In this document: in pieces, positions 32,020-40,208 of the stretch
Numbering within the stretch: position 1 is the first letter of the stretch
Layout of the letters: each line of letters begins with the position of its first letter
Assembly: GCA_013298145.1 (NCBI GenBank)
Contig: JAAFJO010000005.1
Coordinates: 356,208 to 420,207 of the forward strand
Source of the DNA: Betaproteobacteria bacterium
Lineage (GTDB): Bacteria > Pseudomonadota > Gammaproteobacteria > Burkholderiales > Casimicrobiaceae
Reading direction: 5' to 3'
Length of the DNA: 64,000 bases
The notes under the pieces: model-generated
What the model was told of the DNA's origin: nothing
Databases searched by the model: none
What the model saw: the letters and a program-made list of their open reading frames with translations, nothing else
Made by a program: the position numbers and the translations under genes

Positions 32020-33084
32020 CTATCCGTCGTTCCCACTGGCCTCTGAGCCTGACTTTGCGAGCAGCGTTGCAATACGGCGCACGGTTAATGGCGCAGAACC
32101 TTCCGCCTTATTGTTCACGATGGCAAACGATGCGCGAGAGGTTGCGTGCGCCTCTTCGATGAGCGCGCCCACCTGCGCGAGTCCGTTCTCATCGGGATCA
32201 ACAATGGCATCAAAGGGGGCATAGCGTTCCTTGGCTTCTTCGTATTTGAATCCGGAGTGCAGGCTCCAACGAATCACAAGCGGCAGGATTCGCGAAGACT
32301 CGCGCCAGTAATGTGCTTGTTCGCGCGCCTGCGGCATGCGCGCATGAATCGCGATGCAATGAGTGGCGTTCGCCGCGTTCAAGGCAGCGGTGTATTCGTC
32401 GCAAAGCAACTCGGGATCGCGTACTTCGACCGCGTAACACGCAGGAAGCGCGAGTTTCGGCAGCGCGAGTAAAAATTCGGCGAGCCGATCAGCAAACTTC
32501 GCAGGCGCACGGGTGTAGCGCGGACCGAGCGGTGGGAATTGAAAAACAAGTGGGCCGCAGTGCTCCGCCAACCCGCGCGTCGCGGGCAATACGAATTGCG
32601 TTGTGGCCAGACTTGAATCCAAAAACGCATCGTTGTCGGTCCATACGCCGTCTTCACTTCGCAGGCGTGGCCCGGTAAAGAGCATTGGCGCTTTGACTAA
32701 AAACTTAAACGCGTCATCAGCCGTGGCCGCTTGCTTTGCATAGCGGCGAAACTCATCTTCGCTGATCGGGGCATAGAACGTCCGATCAATACCAACGCTT
32801 CCAAAAAGCGGGTGCGCCGCATAGGCGCCAAGGCCCTGCCGCGATAAGAGCGTTTCCGGGTAGCTTGCATCAAAAACGAGTCCTCGCCAGCCGCTGAAGC
32901 TCCAGGATGAGGTACCAAGAAAAACATCGTCAGGAAGCGCTGATGCCACGTCAAGCAAAGCGTCGTCAAACGCCGCAGGACCTACCTCACGTTGCTTTGA
33001 GGCGCGTCCGGCACTCACTGCGCGTGCTGCAGCAGGCGCGCTCGGAAGCGGGTCGCCGAAAAGATCAAATTGATCGCCGCTCAT
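32020..33084 (-). CDS. DUF72 domain-containing protein (YecE-like TIM barrel)
   Basis: 354 residues. The DUF72 fold is visible from LGTSSWSFSGWRGLVF (about residue 57), through VGIDRTFYAP, FKFLVKAP, LVFQFPPLGPRY, YAVEVRDPELL and a C-terminal YAPFDAIVDPDENGLAQV to FAIVNNKAEGSAPLTVRRI. The N-terminal 50 residues are specific and Asp/Ala-rich. The family is widespread, soluble and of unknown enzymatic role. The gene ends 30 bp upstream of the DUF47 start on the same strand, so co-transcription with the phosphate genes is possible though not usual. Confidence 0.92.
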   Translation of the reverse strand: MSGDQFDLFGDPLPSAPAAARAVSAGRASKQREVGPAAFDDALLDVASALPDDVFLGTSSWSFSGWRGLVFDASYPETLLSRQGLGAYAAHPLFGSVGIDRTFYAPISEDEFRRYAKQAATADDAFKFLVKAPMLFTGPRLRSEDGVWTDNDAFLDSSLATTQFVLPATRGLAEHCGPLVFQFPPLGPRYTRAPAKFADRLAEFLLALPKLALPACYAVEVRDPELLCDEYTAALNAANATHCIAIHARMPQAREQAHYWRESSRILPLVIRWSLHSGFKYEEAKERYAPFDAIVDPDENGLAQVGALIEEAHATSRASFAIVNNKAEGSAPLTVRRIATLLAKSGSEASGNDG

Positions 33085-33266
33085 GCAGCAATTATCTCGT
33101 TTGAGCTCCGGTAAGCAACGTAGTTCAGGAAATTCAATGAAAAGCTTATTTTATTAGGGCTAGACGGTGCAAAACAGACTTTACAACGCCTAGTTTTATT
33201 GCTCCTTCGCGCTCGCTCACTTAACGTTTTTTCGATTGAGCTTAAAGTCAGCTGGATCGTAGAACG
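33085..33266. other. AT-rich intergenic stretch
   Basis: About 180 bp between two minus-strand genes, with the word TTAGGGCTAGACGG near 33155 and an AACGCCTAG word near 33185. No terminator with a clean stem and T-run, and no small gene, is recognised. Confidence 0.35.
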
Positions 33267-33965
33267 CTAGCCTCCGCAGCCCCCGCCACCGCAGCCGCTA
33301 CCGCCGCCATCTCCGCCACCGCCGTCGGACGAATCGCCGCCGCTGTAGCCCGAACAGCCGCCACCACCACTGCTTGACGCGACGCTTGCGCGGTAGTCCC
33401 GTTCAATCGCATCAAGCGCATCGGGGGAGTAAGTAAAGCCATTTTCTACCCCGAGCTTGCCGTCAATGGCAAACAGCACCGCGCCCGCGACGGCCACGCC
33501 GCTTGCCACGCCTAGCGCGCCGACAGACTGAAGGGCGGCTCGGCCACCGCTGCGCTCGAGCGTTCTACCAAGCGCGGCTGAATTTTGTTCAGCGTTGGCT
33601 TGATTCGGTTCGTGGTGGACGTAGTTGCCGAAGCCTTGCTCGCAAAAGCGCTGGTAGAGACGCGTCATTAGGATGAACTCGTGCCACGCATCGTCGACGA
33701 CGCGGCTCGGCATACCGAATTTTTCGCGGGGGTGTCGTTGCAGCAATAGAAACCACTCGCGGAGTGCGGCGAACACGTCATCGAGCGCGCGCTCAGCGAG
33801 GTGTGGGTGTCGTTGGTGAACCTTACGACGAAGCGTGTCAGGAAACACGTAAGCCTGAATGAAGCTACGTTGCGCTTTGCGCTTTCGTTGCGCCCTAACG
33901 ATTCCGCTAACGGCGAACGCGACGAGCCCTGCGATGAGGGCGGTTATCCACGTTGTTGTCGTCAT
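33267..33965 (-). CDS. Glycine-rich-domain (GRDP-like) protein with Gly/Cys/Ser tail
   Basis: 232 residues from ATG 33965 with an AAGGAGAAAA ribosome site. An N-terminal helix (WITALIAGLVAFAVSGIV) suggests membrane anchoring. The middle has the conserved block PSRVVDDAWHEFILMTRLY, then FCEQGFGNYVHHEP, matching the glycine-rich-domain-containing-protein-like family. A second hydrophobic stretch lies near 150-172 (GALGVASGVAVAGAVLFAI). The last 35 residues are almost only Gly, Ser, Cys and Asp (GGGGCGG end), a low-complexity tail that may bind metal or form a disulphide-linked surface. Function unknown. Confidence 0.82.
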   Translation of the reverse strand: MTTTTWITALIAGLVAFAVSGIVRAQRKRKAQRSFIQAYVFPDTLRRKVHQRHPHLAERALDDVFAALREWFLLLQRHPREKFGMPSRVVDDAWHEFILMTRLYQRFCEQGFGNYVHHEPNQANAEQNSAALGRTLERSGGRAALQSVGALGVASGVAVAGAVLFAIDGKLGVENGFTYSPDALDAIERDYRASVASSSGGGGCSGYSGGDSSDGGGGDGGGSGCGGGGCGG

Positions 33966-34085
33966 CTTTTTCTCCTTATGTTTTTATTGAGTGACAGATG
34001 CTTCTTATTGCCGCTAGTGGAGCACGGGTTTATGACAATTTGATGACCGGCCTTTCATCGCGCACGAGCGCGCCGTTATCGTCGA

Positions 34086-35093
34086 TTAGTCAACCTTTGC
34101 GCCCGAGGCTTTCACCACTTTCGCCCATTTGTCGATCTCCGCTTTGATGTGCGCGGAGAACTGCTCTGGCGTAGAGCCCACCGCGTCAGCGCCCTGATTG
34201 GCGAGGCGCTCTTTCATCTCGGGGGCGGCAAGCGCCTTCGCGATTTCGCGCGAGAGCCGCTCAACGATGTCTTTCGGTGTGCCCGCTGGCGCGAGCACGC
34301 CGAACCAAGAACTTGCCTCGAATCCCGGCAAACCAGCTTCTGCGACGGTCGGCACGTTTGGCAAAGCGGGTGAGCGCGTAGCAGAGGTCACCGCCATCGC
34401 CTTCAATTTGCCCGCTCTGATGTGCGGCACCACCGTGGGGGCGTTATCGAACATGATGTTCACGTGCCCGCTCATCAGATCGGGCAGCGCTGCGGCCGAG
34501 CCTTTATAAGGCACGTGGGTGAGCTGAGTTTGCGACAGCATTTTGAACAGCTCAGCCGACAGATGAATCGAGGTACCGCTGCCGCTTGAGGCGAAGGTGA
34601 GTTTCCCCGGATCCTTTTTGGCGGCGTCGATCACATCCTTAACAGTATTTGCGGGAAATGAAGGGGCTGCGACGAGTACGTTCGGGACGCTCGCGACGAG
34701 TGACACCGGCGCGAAATCTTTCACCGCGTCGTAGGGCATTTTGGGATAGAGCGTTACGTTGATACCGTGTGTGCCGACTGTGCCCATCAGCAGCGTGTGG
34801 CCGTCCGCGGGCGCTTTGGCTACGGCATCGGCGCCGATGTTCCCGCCCGCGCCAGGTCGGTTTTCGATCACCACGGGCTGCGCCAGGCTCTTCTGCAGTT
34901 CGCCGCCAACCGCACGCGCCAAGAGGTCGGTTGTACCGCCAGGCGTGAATGGCACGACGATCTTGATGGGTTTATTGGGGTATTGCGCTAATGCGACAGC
35001 TGATGTCGCGAGCGCAGAAACAGCGAAAACCGCGCGGCGTAAGCGCAGGGTAGCGCTGCCGTTCGAATTGGTACAGCTAAGTGTGTGGCCCAT
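34086..35093 (-). CDS. Bug-family periplasmic solute-binding protein (TctC-like)
   Basis: 335 residues from ATG 35093, chosen because AAGGAGG lies six bases upstream; a longer frame to 35123 would precede this site. Sec signal, cleavage after VALAQ; the mature N-terminus YPNKPIKIVVPFTPGGTTDLLAR is the classic Bug start, and later motifs include FENRPGAGG-like VIENRPGAGGNIGAD, TLTFASSGSGTS and DIVERLSREIAKAL (in parts). Such receptors bind carboxylates in the periplasm with a tripartite TctAB permease, but no permease is adjacent; orphan Bug proteins are common in Betaproteobacteria. Ligand unknown. Confidence 0.94.
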   Translation of the reverse strand: MGHTLSCTNSNGSATLRLRRAVFAVSALATSAVALAQYPNKPIKIVVPFTPGGTTDLLARAVGGELQKSLAQPVVIENRPGAGGNIGADAVAKAPADGHTLLMGTVGTHGINVTLYPKMPYDAVKDFAPVSLVASVPNVLVAAPSFPANTVKDVIDAAKKDPGKLTFASSGSGTSIHLSAELFKMLSQTQLTHVPYKGSAAALPDLMSGHVNIMFDNAPTVVPHIRAGKLKAMAVTSATRSPALPNVPTVAEAGLPGFEASSWFGVLAPAGTPKDIVERLSREIAKALAAPEMKERLANQGADAVGSTPEQFSAHIKAEIDKWAKVVKASGAKVD

Positions 35094-35147
35094 ATGAATC
35101 CTCCTTGGGGGTAGGCCGACCATTCGCTATTTGTAGTGTGCGATGCC

Positions 35148-35159
35148 ATTCATATGAAT
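35148..35159. promoter_or_regulatory. Perfect 12-bp palindrome upstream of the Bug gene
   Basis: ATTCATATGAAT lies 55 bp upstream of the Bug start codon, and the half ATATGAATCC also overlaps the start and ribosome site at 35090-35100. A regulator dimer could bind, but this is a short motif and may be chance. Confidence 0.35.
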
Positions 35160-35274
35160 CCACGCAGCGCGATCGAACAGGCGGCCAAACGATGATTCAT
35201 TATGGCGCTCTGTTCGAATCAGACGTGCAGCGGTTTCAAAAAACCGCGCCTTCAGATATTCGCAGCGCGCTCTG

Positions 35275-36342
35275 CTAGCGCGCGAAACTAATTTCGACGA
35301 GCTTTGTTTGGGGCTCGCCCGTGCCTTCGTAGCGCCATTGTGCAAGTGCCGAGCGCACATTTCTGTCAAACACACGCGGGGGATTTGCCTCGACGATGTC
35401 GACGTTGGTTACCGCGCCTGCTGCGTTCACCGTAAGGCGCGCCCTCACGGTGCCGCGGTCCACCTCAGCATTGCGGGGAAACGTGGGCTCGACTCGCGAA
35501 ATGAGCGCGCCCTCACGCGGCGCGGCGGGGGCGGGCCGCGCGACTGGCGCAGGCGTGGCCGCAACGGGGGCTGGCGTTGCGGCGGCCGGTGCGGGCGCGG
35601 GCGTGGGTGCGGGGGGCGGTGCAGGCGCGGGGACAGCTGCAATAACCACGGGCGCCGCAGGTGTTGGCGCAGCCGTTGGCGCTGCCGCGATCGGTGCAGG
35701 AGCCGCCGCAGCAACCGCTGGCGCTGCCGCCTTCTTCGCAGCCTCACGTTGTGCGGCTTCGCGCGCCTCACGTTCTCTCGCGGTTTCTTTAGGCGCGTCG
35801 CGTGGTGGCTCTTTGGTAGCCGCCGTCTTTGCTGCGTCGGCGGTCGGTGACCCGCTTACAAAAACACTGGTCGTTGCACCGTCGCTGGGCGCGGCTGCAA
35901 CGGCGGCTGTCGCCGCAGCAGGCGCTGCGTTTTGCCCTGCAACAGTCGTCGCGGGCGTCGGCGCGGGCGGTGGCGCTCCAGTGCTACTCAGCAAGAAAAT
36001 CGCAGCCGCCACGGCGGTGAGCGCTACCCCGCCAATGATGAGCGGCATCTTGCTCTTGCCCGCGCTCTCGGTGGCAGCACCTCCGAATGCGCTAGAGCGA
36101 AACGCGGCAGGTGCCGACGCAGCTGCGTCGTGCCGTGCAAGGCCTAACTTCTCAAACCGCTGGAGATTAACTTCAACCTCGGCGTGCGGAATGCCGCTCA
36201 GCGTCGAAAGTGCATCGACGCCCATCGGCGTTGACAACAAGGCCAGCAGCTTACGCTGGCGCACTGAAAGCGCCGCAGCGCGCACAATTGATTCATCGGC
36301 GGCGCGTTCGGTTGCGCTCCAATTGGCAGATTCGATTCCCAT
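35275..36342 (-). CDS. TonB-like energy transducer with a cytoplasmic N-terminal helical domain
   Basis: 355 residues. The first 75 residues precede the membrane helix and look like a small winged-helix-type domain (SVRQRKLLALLSTPMGVDAL, STLSGIPHAEVEVNLQRFEKLGLAR; quoted in parts). A single transmembrane helix lies near 100-120 (MPLIIGGVALTAVAAAIFLL). The periplasmic linker (125-270) is rich in Ala and Pro, with a charged basic/acidic stretch typical of TonB. The C-terminal TonB domain (about 275-355) has EGALISRVEPTFPRNAE, a TonB-box-facing TVRARLTVNA and ALAQWRYEGTGEP. No ExbB/ExbD genes are adjacent. The cytoplasmic domain is unusual for TonB and could link envelope state to another cytosolic partner; see findings. 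Confidence 0.85.
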   Translation of the reverse strand: MGIESANWSATERAADESIVRAAALSVRQRKLLALLSTPMGVDALSTLSGIPHAEVEVNLQRFEKLGLARHDAAASAPAAFRSSAFGGAATESAGKSKMPLIIGGVALTAVAAAIFLLSSTGAPPPAPTPATTVAGQNAAPAAATAAVAAAPSDGATTSVFVSGSPTADAAKTAATKEPPRDAPKETAREREAREAAQREAAKKAAAPAVAAAAPAPIAAAPTAAPTPAAPVVIAAVPAPAPPPAPTPAPAPAAATPAPVAATPAPVARPAPAAPREGALISRVEPTFPRNAEVDRGTVRARLTVNAAGAVTNVDIVEANPPRVFDRNVRSALAQWRYEGTGEPQTKLVEISFAR

Positions 36343-36738
36343 TGACTTCTCACCCCAGACGTTTCGTGCTCCGCCATGGTGTGGCGAAGCGAATAGCGTT
36401 CAGCGCTTGCGTGGGACTTCTCCGAGACCTCCACGCGCGTTCGTTTGGATCGCTGTCTGATCGCCTCCTCAGGTTGCGTCGCTGTGGAGCGATCGCTTAA
36501 CCCTGTCGCATTATTCATACAAGTGCGCGAATAGCGAGTTTTATGTTTTCGACATCTATCCACCGATTAACTCGCGTTAGAGACTCATTTCCCATCACTG
36601 GGCGCGCAAAACTAATCATTACTACAAGCGCCGTTCAGTTGTTTTTTTACGACTTCTCGGCGGTTCACCGTGTCGCAGCGCGAAAAAAAGGGGGCAATGT
36701 GCCCCCTTCTGCCTGCAGACCGAAACTACGGGCTCAGA
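36343..36738. other. 396-bp intergenic region between the TonB-like gene and the globin gene
   Basis: It carries the promoter zone of the TonB-like gene and, near 36682-36710, a terminator of the globin gene (listed separately). The middle is AT-rich with no coding evidence. Confidence 0.45.
36682..36708 (-). terminator. Intrinsic terminator of the DUF3034-globin operon
   Basis: On the minus strand a GGGGGCACATTGCCCCC hairpin (36690-36706) is followed by TTTTTTT. It lies about 30 bp after the globin stop at 36739, as expected for a rho-independent terminator. Confidence 0.85.
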
Positions 36739-37209
36739 CTACTCTGGCTTCTCGTTGATATCGCGCTTCATCGGCGCGAGCTTTGCGATTAAGCGAAATT
36801 GCTCCGACTGGGACACGCCTGCTGCATCCATCGCGCGCTGAAGTTCTTCGGCAAGCGCATTGAAATGATGGGTTTTGATGCCCATGCCCTGATGGGCGGC
36901 TCGCATGTCATTGCCCGTGTATTTGCATCCACCGCCAAGCAGCTCGCAAAACTGATCTGACAGCAAACCAGCGAGGCGAGGCGCGTCGGTGTCGGCAAAG
37001 AGCTTTCCAATGAGTGCGTTTGCCTTGACCCGCGCCACGAGGTCGAGATTTATCTTCATGAGCCCGGCGTAGCCCCCAAACCCGGCGATCGCGGCTTCGT
37101 TGGGAGCCGTCTTCGCAGGCGCGGTCGCTTGGGCGAAGCTGGTTATCGGCGTTGCGACCAATGCGATTGCGAGTACCGCAACTGCGATTTGTGTGAGGTT
37201 CGATTTCAT
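36739..37209 (-). CDS. Periplasmic group-1 truncated haemoglobin
   Basis: 156 residues. A Sec signal (IAVAVLAIALVATPITSFAQA) precedes a truncated globin domain (about 38-150): family features are IAGFGGYAGLMKI, FADTDAPRLAGLLSDQFCELLGG, CKYTGNDMRAAHQGMGI and THHFNALAEELQRAM, with a candidate proximal His in the HQGMGIKTHHFN segment. Truncated haemoglobins bind O2, NO or related ligands; export to the periplasm is unusual because most are cytosolic. It is the second gene after DUF3034 (9-bp gap) and is followed by a terminator, so the two form an operon. Confidence 0.92.
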   Translation of the reverse strand: MKSNLTQIAVAVLAIALVATPITSFAQATAPAKTAPNEAAIAGFGGYAGLMKINLDLVARVKANALIGKLFADTDAPRLAGLLSDQFCELLGGGCKYTGNDMRAAHQGMGIKTHHFNALAEELQRAMDAAGVSQSEQFRLIAKLAPMKRDINEKPE

Positions 37210-37218
37210 GTGAACTCC

Positions 37219-38100
37219 TTAAAAACTCAACTGCAATGACGCGTACAGCCCGCGCTGCTTGCCTGGCACGACGATACGTCCCAGATCGACGTAGGCCAGC
37301 GTGAGCGACGCATTTTTTGTGGGGAACCACGCGACGAACGCGTCGTATGCCGCGCCTTCTTTGAACCCCAGGTTATCTCGCTTGGTGCGTCCCTCAACCC
37401 CAACGGCCAAATTGCGGCGAATGAGGAAGGCCACCGATCCTTCAAACTCAGGCTTGATCTTGTCGTTGAGCGGACCACCAAAACCCAAAATGCCAATTTG
37501 GTTTGCTTTGGTGAAACGCACGCCCGCGTTTAGAAGCACGCGTTGATCAATGAATAGTTTGGTTGCGGTGAGATAGACGTCGGTTCCACTATCGTGTGGA
37601 ATGCCCAGCGCGGCGAGCACACTTCCGTTGGCGCTTTTTTTGTGCTGTAACCCCACGGCGATTTGCGGCAACCAGCGATCTTGATCGTAGATTGCGTCGC
37701 CCACGAGCTTCACTTTCACGCCAAAAATATCCTGCTTAAAGGTATAGCCCGCGCCTAGCCCGAGCGCGGCGCCGATCGCTCGCGTGTCGAAGCGGTGTTG
37801 CGCGAAAGAAAGTTCAACACGGTCATACAGCCCGATTGCAGCGCCCGTGCTGGTGAGGCGATAGTCGTCGAGATTGACGATCGTCGCAAAAGCGGAGCCG
37901 CCAATTTGATTTTCGGTACCGTAGCCTGTAATCAACGCCCACGGCGCGAGCCCTCCGCCACCCGAGCCTTCAATCTGGCTTACGCCACCCGTGGCGAAAA
38001 GCTTGCCGGAAACGCCTTGAGCAACCACATGGCTATGCAGACTTAGTCCAAACAAACCGGCGGCTAACGCCGCGTAAACACGATTTCTGACAATTTTCAT
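37219..38100 (-). CDS. DUF3034 outer-membrane porin-like protein
   Basis: 293 residues from ATG 38100; a TTG at 38112 is in frame but less likely. Sec signal ends HVVAQG. The body is a series of beta strands (FATGGVSQIEGSGGGGL, FAPWALITGYGTENQIGG-like, FSQHRFDTR-like LSFAQHRFDTR, TYAYVDLG-like LAYVDLGRIV) and the last residue is Phe (ASLQLSF), typical of an outer-membrane barrel. DUF3034 genes commonly sit next to truncated haemoglobin genes, as here, but function is unknown. Shared operon suggests the globin ligand or a reactive nitrogen or oxygen species is the common theme. Confidence 0.9.
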   Translation of the reverse strand: MKIVRNRVYAALAAGLFGLSLHSHVVAQGVSGKLFATGGVSQIEGSGGGGLAPWALITGYGTENQIGGSAFATIVNLDDYRLTSTGAAIGLYDRVELSFAQHRFDTRAIGAALGLGAGYTFKQDIFGVKVKLVGDAIYDQDRWLPQIAVGLQHKKSANGSVLAALGIPHDSGTDVYLTATKLFIDQRVLLNAGVRFTKANQIGILGFGGPLNDKIKPEFEGSVAFLIRRNLAVGVEGRTKRDNLGFKEGAAYDAFVAWFPTKNASLTLAYVDLGRIVVPGKQRGLYASLQLSF

Positions 38101-38694
38101 AAGTGCCCCCAAGTCCTCGTTAAACAGGGTGGTTAATACGCTAGTTGCTCACGCTCCATGCAGACGTGAGCCGATTGGCATCCGGAAATTTCATGAGGCC
38201 TGTTGAAGCCGAGTGCGACCGTGCACGCCCCGCGTGGCTCCGCACTCTCTGAGAATGCTTCCTGACCGGTTTCAAGCAACACGCGCTTCGGCGGCGAATT
38301 CCCGCAACAGGATTGTCCGCATTGCACGTCGACTCGTCGCATGCCTCATAAAATTTCCAGACTAGGTTGGATACGATCCGACGCATTGTTCGGATGCAGA
38401 CTTTTGAGTCTTTCGAGAAATTTATCAATGTAGGACGCGATTGGGATTCCCCGCCGCGTGCGTTTATTCATCGCCGTCCGTGATCTGCCATTTCTCAAAA
38501 TCGCGATGGCCGACAATGGCAATGCCAAGGATGCTCCGTTGCCGACCGCTTAGTGAGTGTTTTCCCTTGGTTTGTACAAATGCGCACGCGCTGCATCCAA
38601 ATGCGCGAGTCGAGCGTACACAGTAAGCGATAAGGTTGTACGCGTCCGCGTCAATCAATCATTTACGACGCCGTTCGCGGGGGTTGATCTGCAC
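38101..38694. other. Roughly 590-bp region between DUF3034 and the first ECF sigma factor
   Basis: It contains divergent promoters for the flanking genes. Short frames on both strands (for example a 69-codon Cys-rich minus frame ending at 38133 with VQCGQSCCGN) have no recognisable family and weak ribosome sites; I do not call them. No RNA structure was identified with confidence. Confidence 0.35.
38133..38342 (-). CDS. Possible small Cys-rich protein (low confidence)
   Basis: 69-codon frame just upstream of DUF3034 on the same strand, with a spaced Cys set (VQCGQSCCGN, later GACTVALG, SGCQSAH, VCMERE). Its start has no proper ribosome site (GAGG is too close) and I recognise no family. It may simply be non-coding. 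Listed because the position and cysteine pattern would fit a small metal-linked gene. Confidence 0.2.
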   Translation of the reverse strand: MRRVDVQCGQSCCGNSPPKRVLLETGQEAFSESAEPRGACTVALGFNRPHEISGCQSAHVCMEREQLAY

Positions 38695-39291
38695 ATGCTT
38701 GATGACATCGAAGTTAAACGCTTGATTCTGCGCACAGCCGCACAGGACGCCGAGGCATTTTCGCTGCTTTATCAGCGGACATCGCCAATTTTGATGGGCG
38801 TGGCGATGCGCATTACGCGGCGCCGCGAGATGGCAGAAGAGGTGCTACACGACGCGTTTGTAAAGGTGTGGAACCAGGCAAAGTCGTTTGATCCGCTCGC
38901 GCTGCAGCCCGTGGCATGGCTCACCGCGATTGTGCGCAACCGCGCGCTAGATCTGGTTTCGAGCGCCGAGGCAACGCGTGTCGAATCGTTTGATCGACAT
39001 GACGATGATGAAAATGGCAATTCGCTCGAGCGCCTGCTTGACTGGAGCGATCAGAGCGATACCGGAGAGTCGTTGGACCAGACGCGTGCCGAGCACTCAC
39101 TGCGCGATTGCCTCCAAGAATTGAAGCCTGCTGAACGACAGGCGATTGCGCTGGCCTATCACCACGGCATGAGTCATAGTGAGTTGGCTGAACACATGAA
39201 AAAGCCGATCGGTACGGTGAAAAGTTGGGTGCGTCGGGGTCTTGACTCGCTGCGTACTTGTATGGATACCTGTGCGGGGCTTGCGCGATGA
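38695..39291 (+). CDS. ECF-type RNA polymerase sigma factor (first)
   Basis: 198 residues from ATG 38695; an upstream frame from 38557 adds Cys/Arg-rich residues unlike a sigma factor. Region 2 is AEAFSLLYQRTSPILMGVAMRIT, with the core-binding helix EVLHDAFVKVWNQA and QPVAWLTAIVRNRALD; region 4 is LKPAERQAIALAYHHGMSHSELAEHM with a DNA-recognition helix around IGTVKSWVRRGL (quoted in parts). It directs core polymerase to stress promoters. The next gene, a membrane anti-sigma, overlaps its stop codon (ATGA), a common arrangement for sigma/anti-sigma pairs. Confidence 0.93.
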   Translation: MLDDIEVKRLILRTAAQDAEAFSLLYQRTSPILMGVAMRITRRREMAEEVLHDAFVKVWNQAKSFDPLALQPVAWLTAIVRNRALDLVSSAEATRVESFDRHDDDENGNSLERLLDWSDQSDTGESLDQTRAEHSLRDCLQELKPAERQAIALAYHHGMSHSELAEHMKKPIGTVKSWVRRGLDSLRTCMDTCAGLAR

Positions 39292-39983
39292 AGCTCTCTA
39301 CTCATCGCGCGCTCGACGCGCTCGCCGCTGAATATGTGATTGGGACGCTGCGTGGGTTCGCGCGGCGCCGGTTCGAGCGCGCAATCGTTAGCGAGCCGTT
39401 GGTCGCGACCCGCGTCGCCTACTGGCAAAACCGAATGAATCTGAAGCCCAGCGGCGCGGGCGCGGTGCAGCCTTCCGCATCTGTGTGGAAACGTATTGAA
39501 CGCGACTTGAATTTACGAGCGCTCACGCCGCCGTGGTACTCGCGCGTGACGCTTTTGCGCACCTGGGCGCTGGCTGCAAGCTTTGCGCTAGTGCTTGTGG
39601 TGGGGGCACAATGGGTGCGCTTCAATGATCCAATCCAAGAGCTAAGCGCAGTTGCTACGCTCGCGGGCGACGATGCGGCTGTCCGCGGCACCACAGTGGC
39701 TGCGTTGCTTTCGAAGGACGGCAAACGCTTAGCTTTACGCGCAGAGCGAGCAGTCGTTGCCGACGCGGCCCGCAGCTACGAGTTGTGGCTCCTACCTGAA
39801 GGCGGCGGTGCACCGATATCTTTGGCGGTGCTTGGTAGCCTCGACGCGGAATTCGCGTTACCGAAATCACATGTGGGCCGGATCGGGCGCGGCGCGAAGC
39901 TCGCGGTGTCGGTGGAACCGGCGGGCGGATCCAAAACCGGCGCACCGACTGGACCCGTCATTTTGGTAGGCGCGGTGTCGTAA
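39288..39983 (+). CDS. Membrane anti-sigma factor (RskA-like)
   Basis: 231 residues from ATG 39288, overlapping the sigma stop by 4 bp (ATGA). The first 80 residues are a helical cytoplasmic zinc-less anti-sigma domain (DALAAEYVIGTLRGFARRRFE, VAYWQNRMNLKP). One transmembrane helix lies near 98-115 (WALAASFALVLVVGAQWV). The rest is a periplasmic RskA-type domain with LSAVATLAGDDAAVR, YELWLLPEGGGAPISLAVLG and LAVSVEPAGGSKTGAPTGPVI (in parts). It should sequester the ECF sigma and release it on an envelope signal, by proteolysis in related systems. Confidence 0.92.
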   Translation: MKLSTHRALDALAAEYVIGTLRGFARRRFERAIVSEPLVATRVAYWQNRMNLKPSGAGAVQPSASVWKRIERDLNLRALTPPWYSRVTLLRTWALAASFALVLVVGAQWVRFNDPIQELSAVATLAGDDAAVRGTTVAALLSKDGKRLALRAERAVVADAARSYELWLLPEGGGAPISLAVLGSLDAEFALPKSHVGRIGRGAKLAVSVEPAGGSKTGAPTGPVILVGAVS

Positions 39984-40208
39984 TGCCGGACGACGCGAGA
40001 CGGCGCTACGCGGTTAGAAAAGCTGTGGATACGGGTGTCGCGACGTGCGCCACGCCGCTGAAGCGCGCGGCGTTTCCGAGTAAGCCGCAACGAAGCGGTC
40101 TCTCACGATCGCGCCGGTATGTTGTGGAAATACGCGCTTAAAGGCCGGCGCCGCATTCACTTCGGCTCCGCTTATGCGAACTTTTTTGTGCAGACTGTGT
40201 GAAATAAG

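Noticed and set aside
35396..36460. Long plus-strand open frame opposite the TonB-like gene
   Set aside because: It is Ala/Gly-rich low-complexity sequence arising from the Ala/Pro-rich linker on the other strand; the TonB C-terminal domain identifies the true strand.
38346..38658. Several short frames between DUF3034 and the first sigma factor
   Set aside because: No family, poor ribosome sites, overlapping on both strands.
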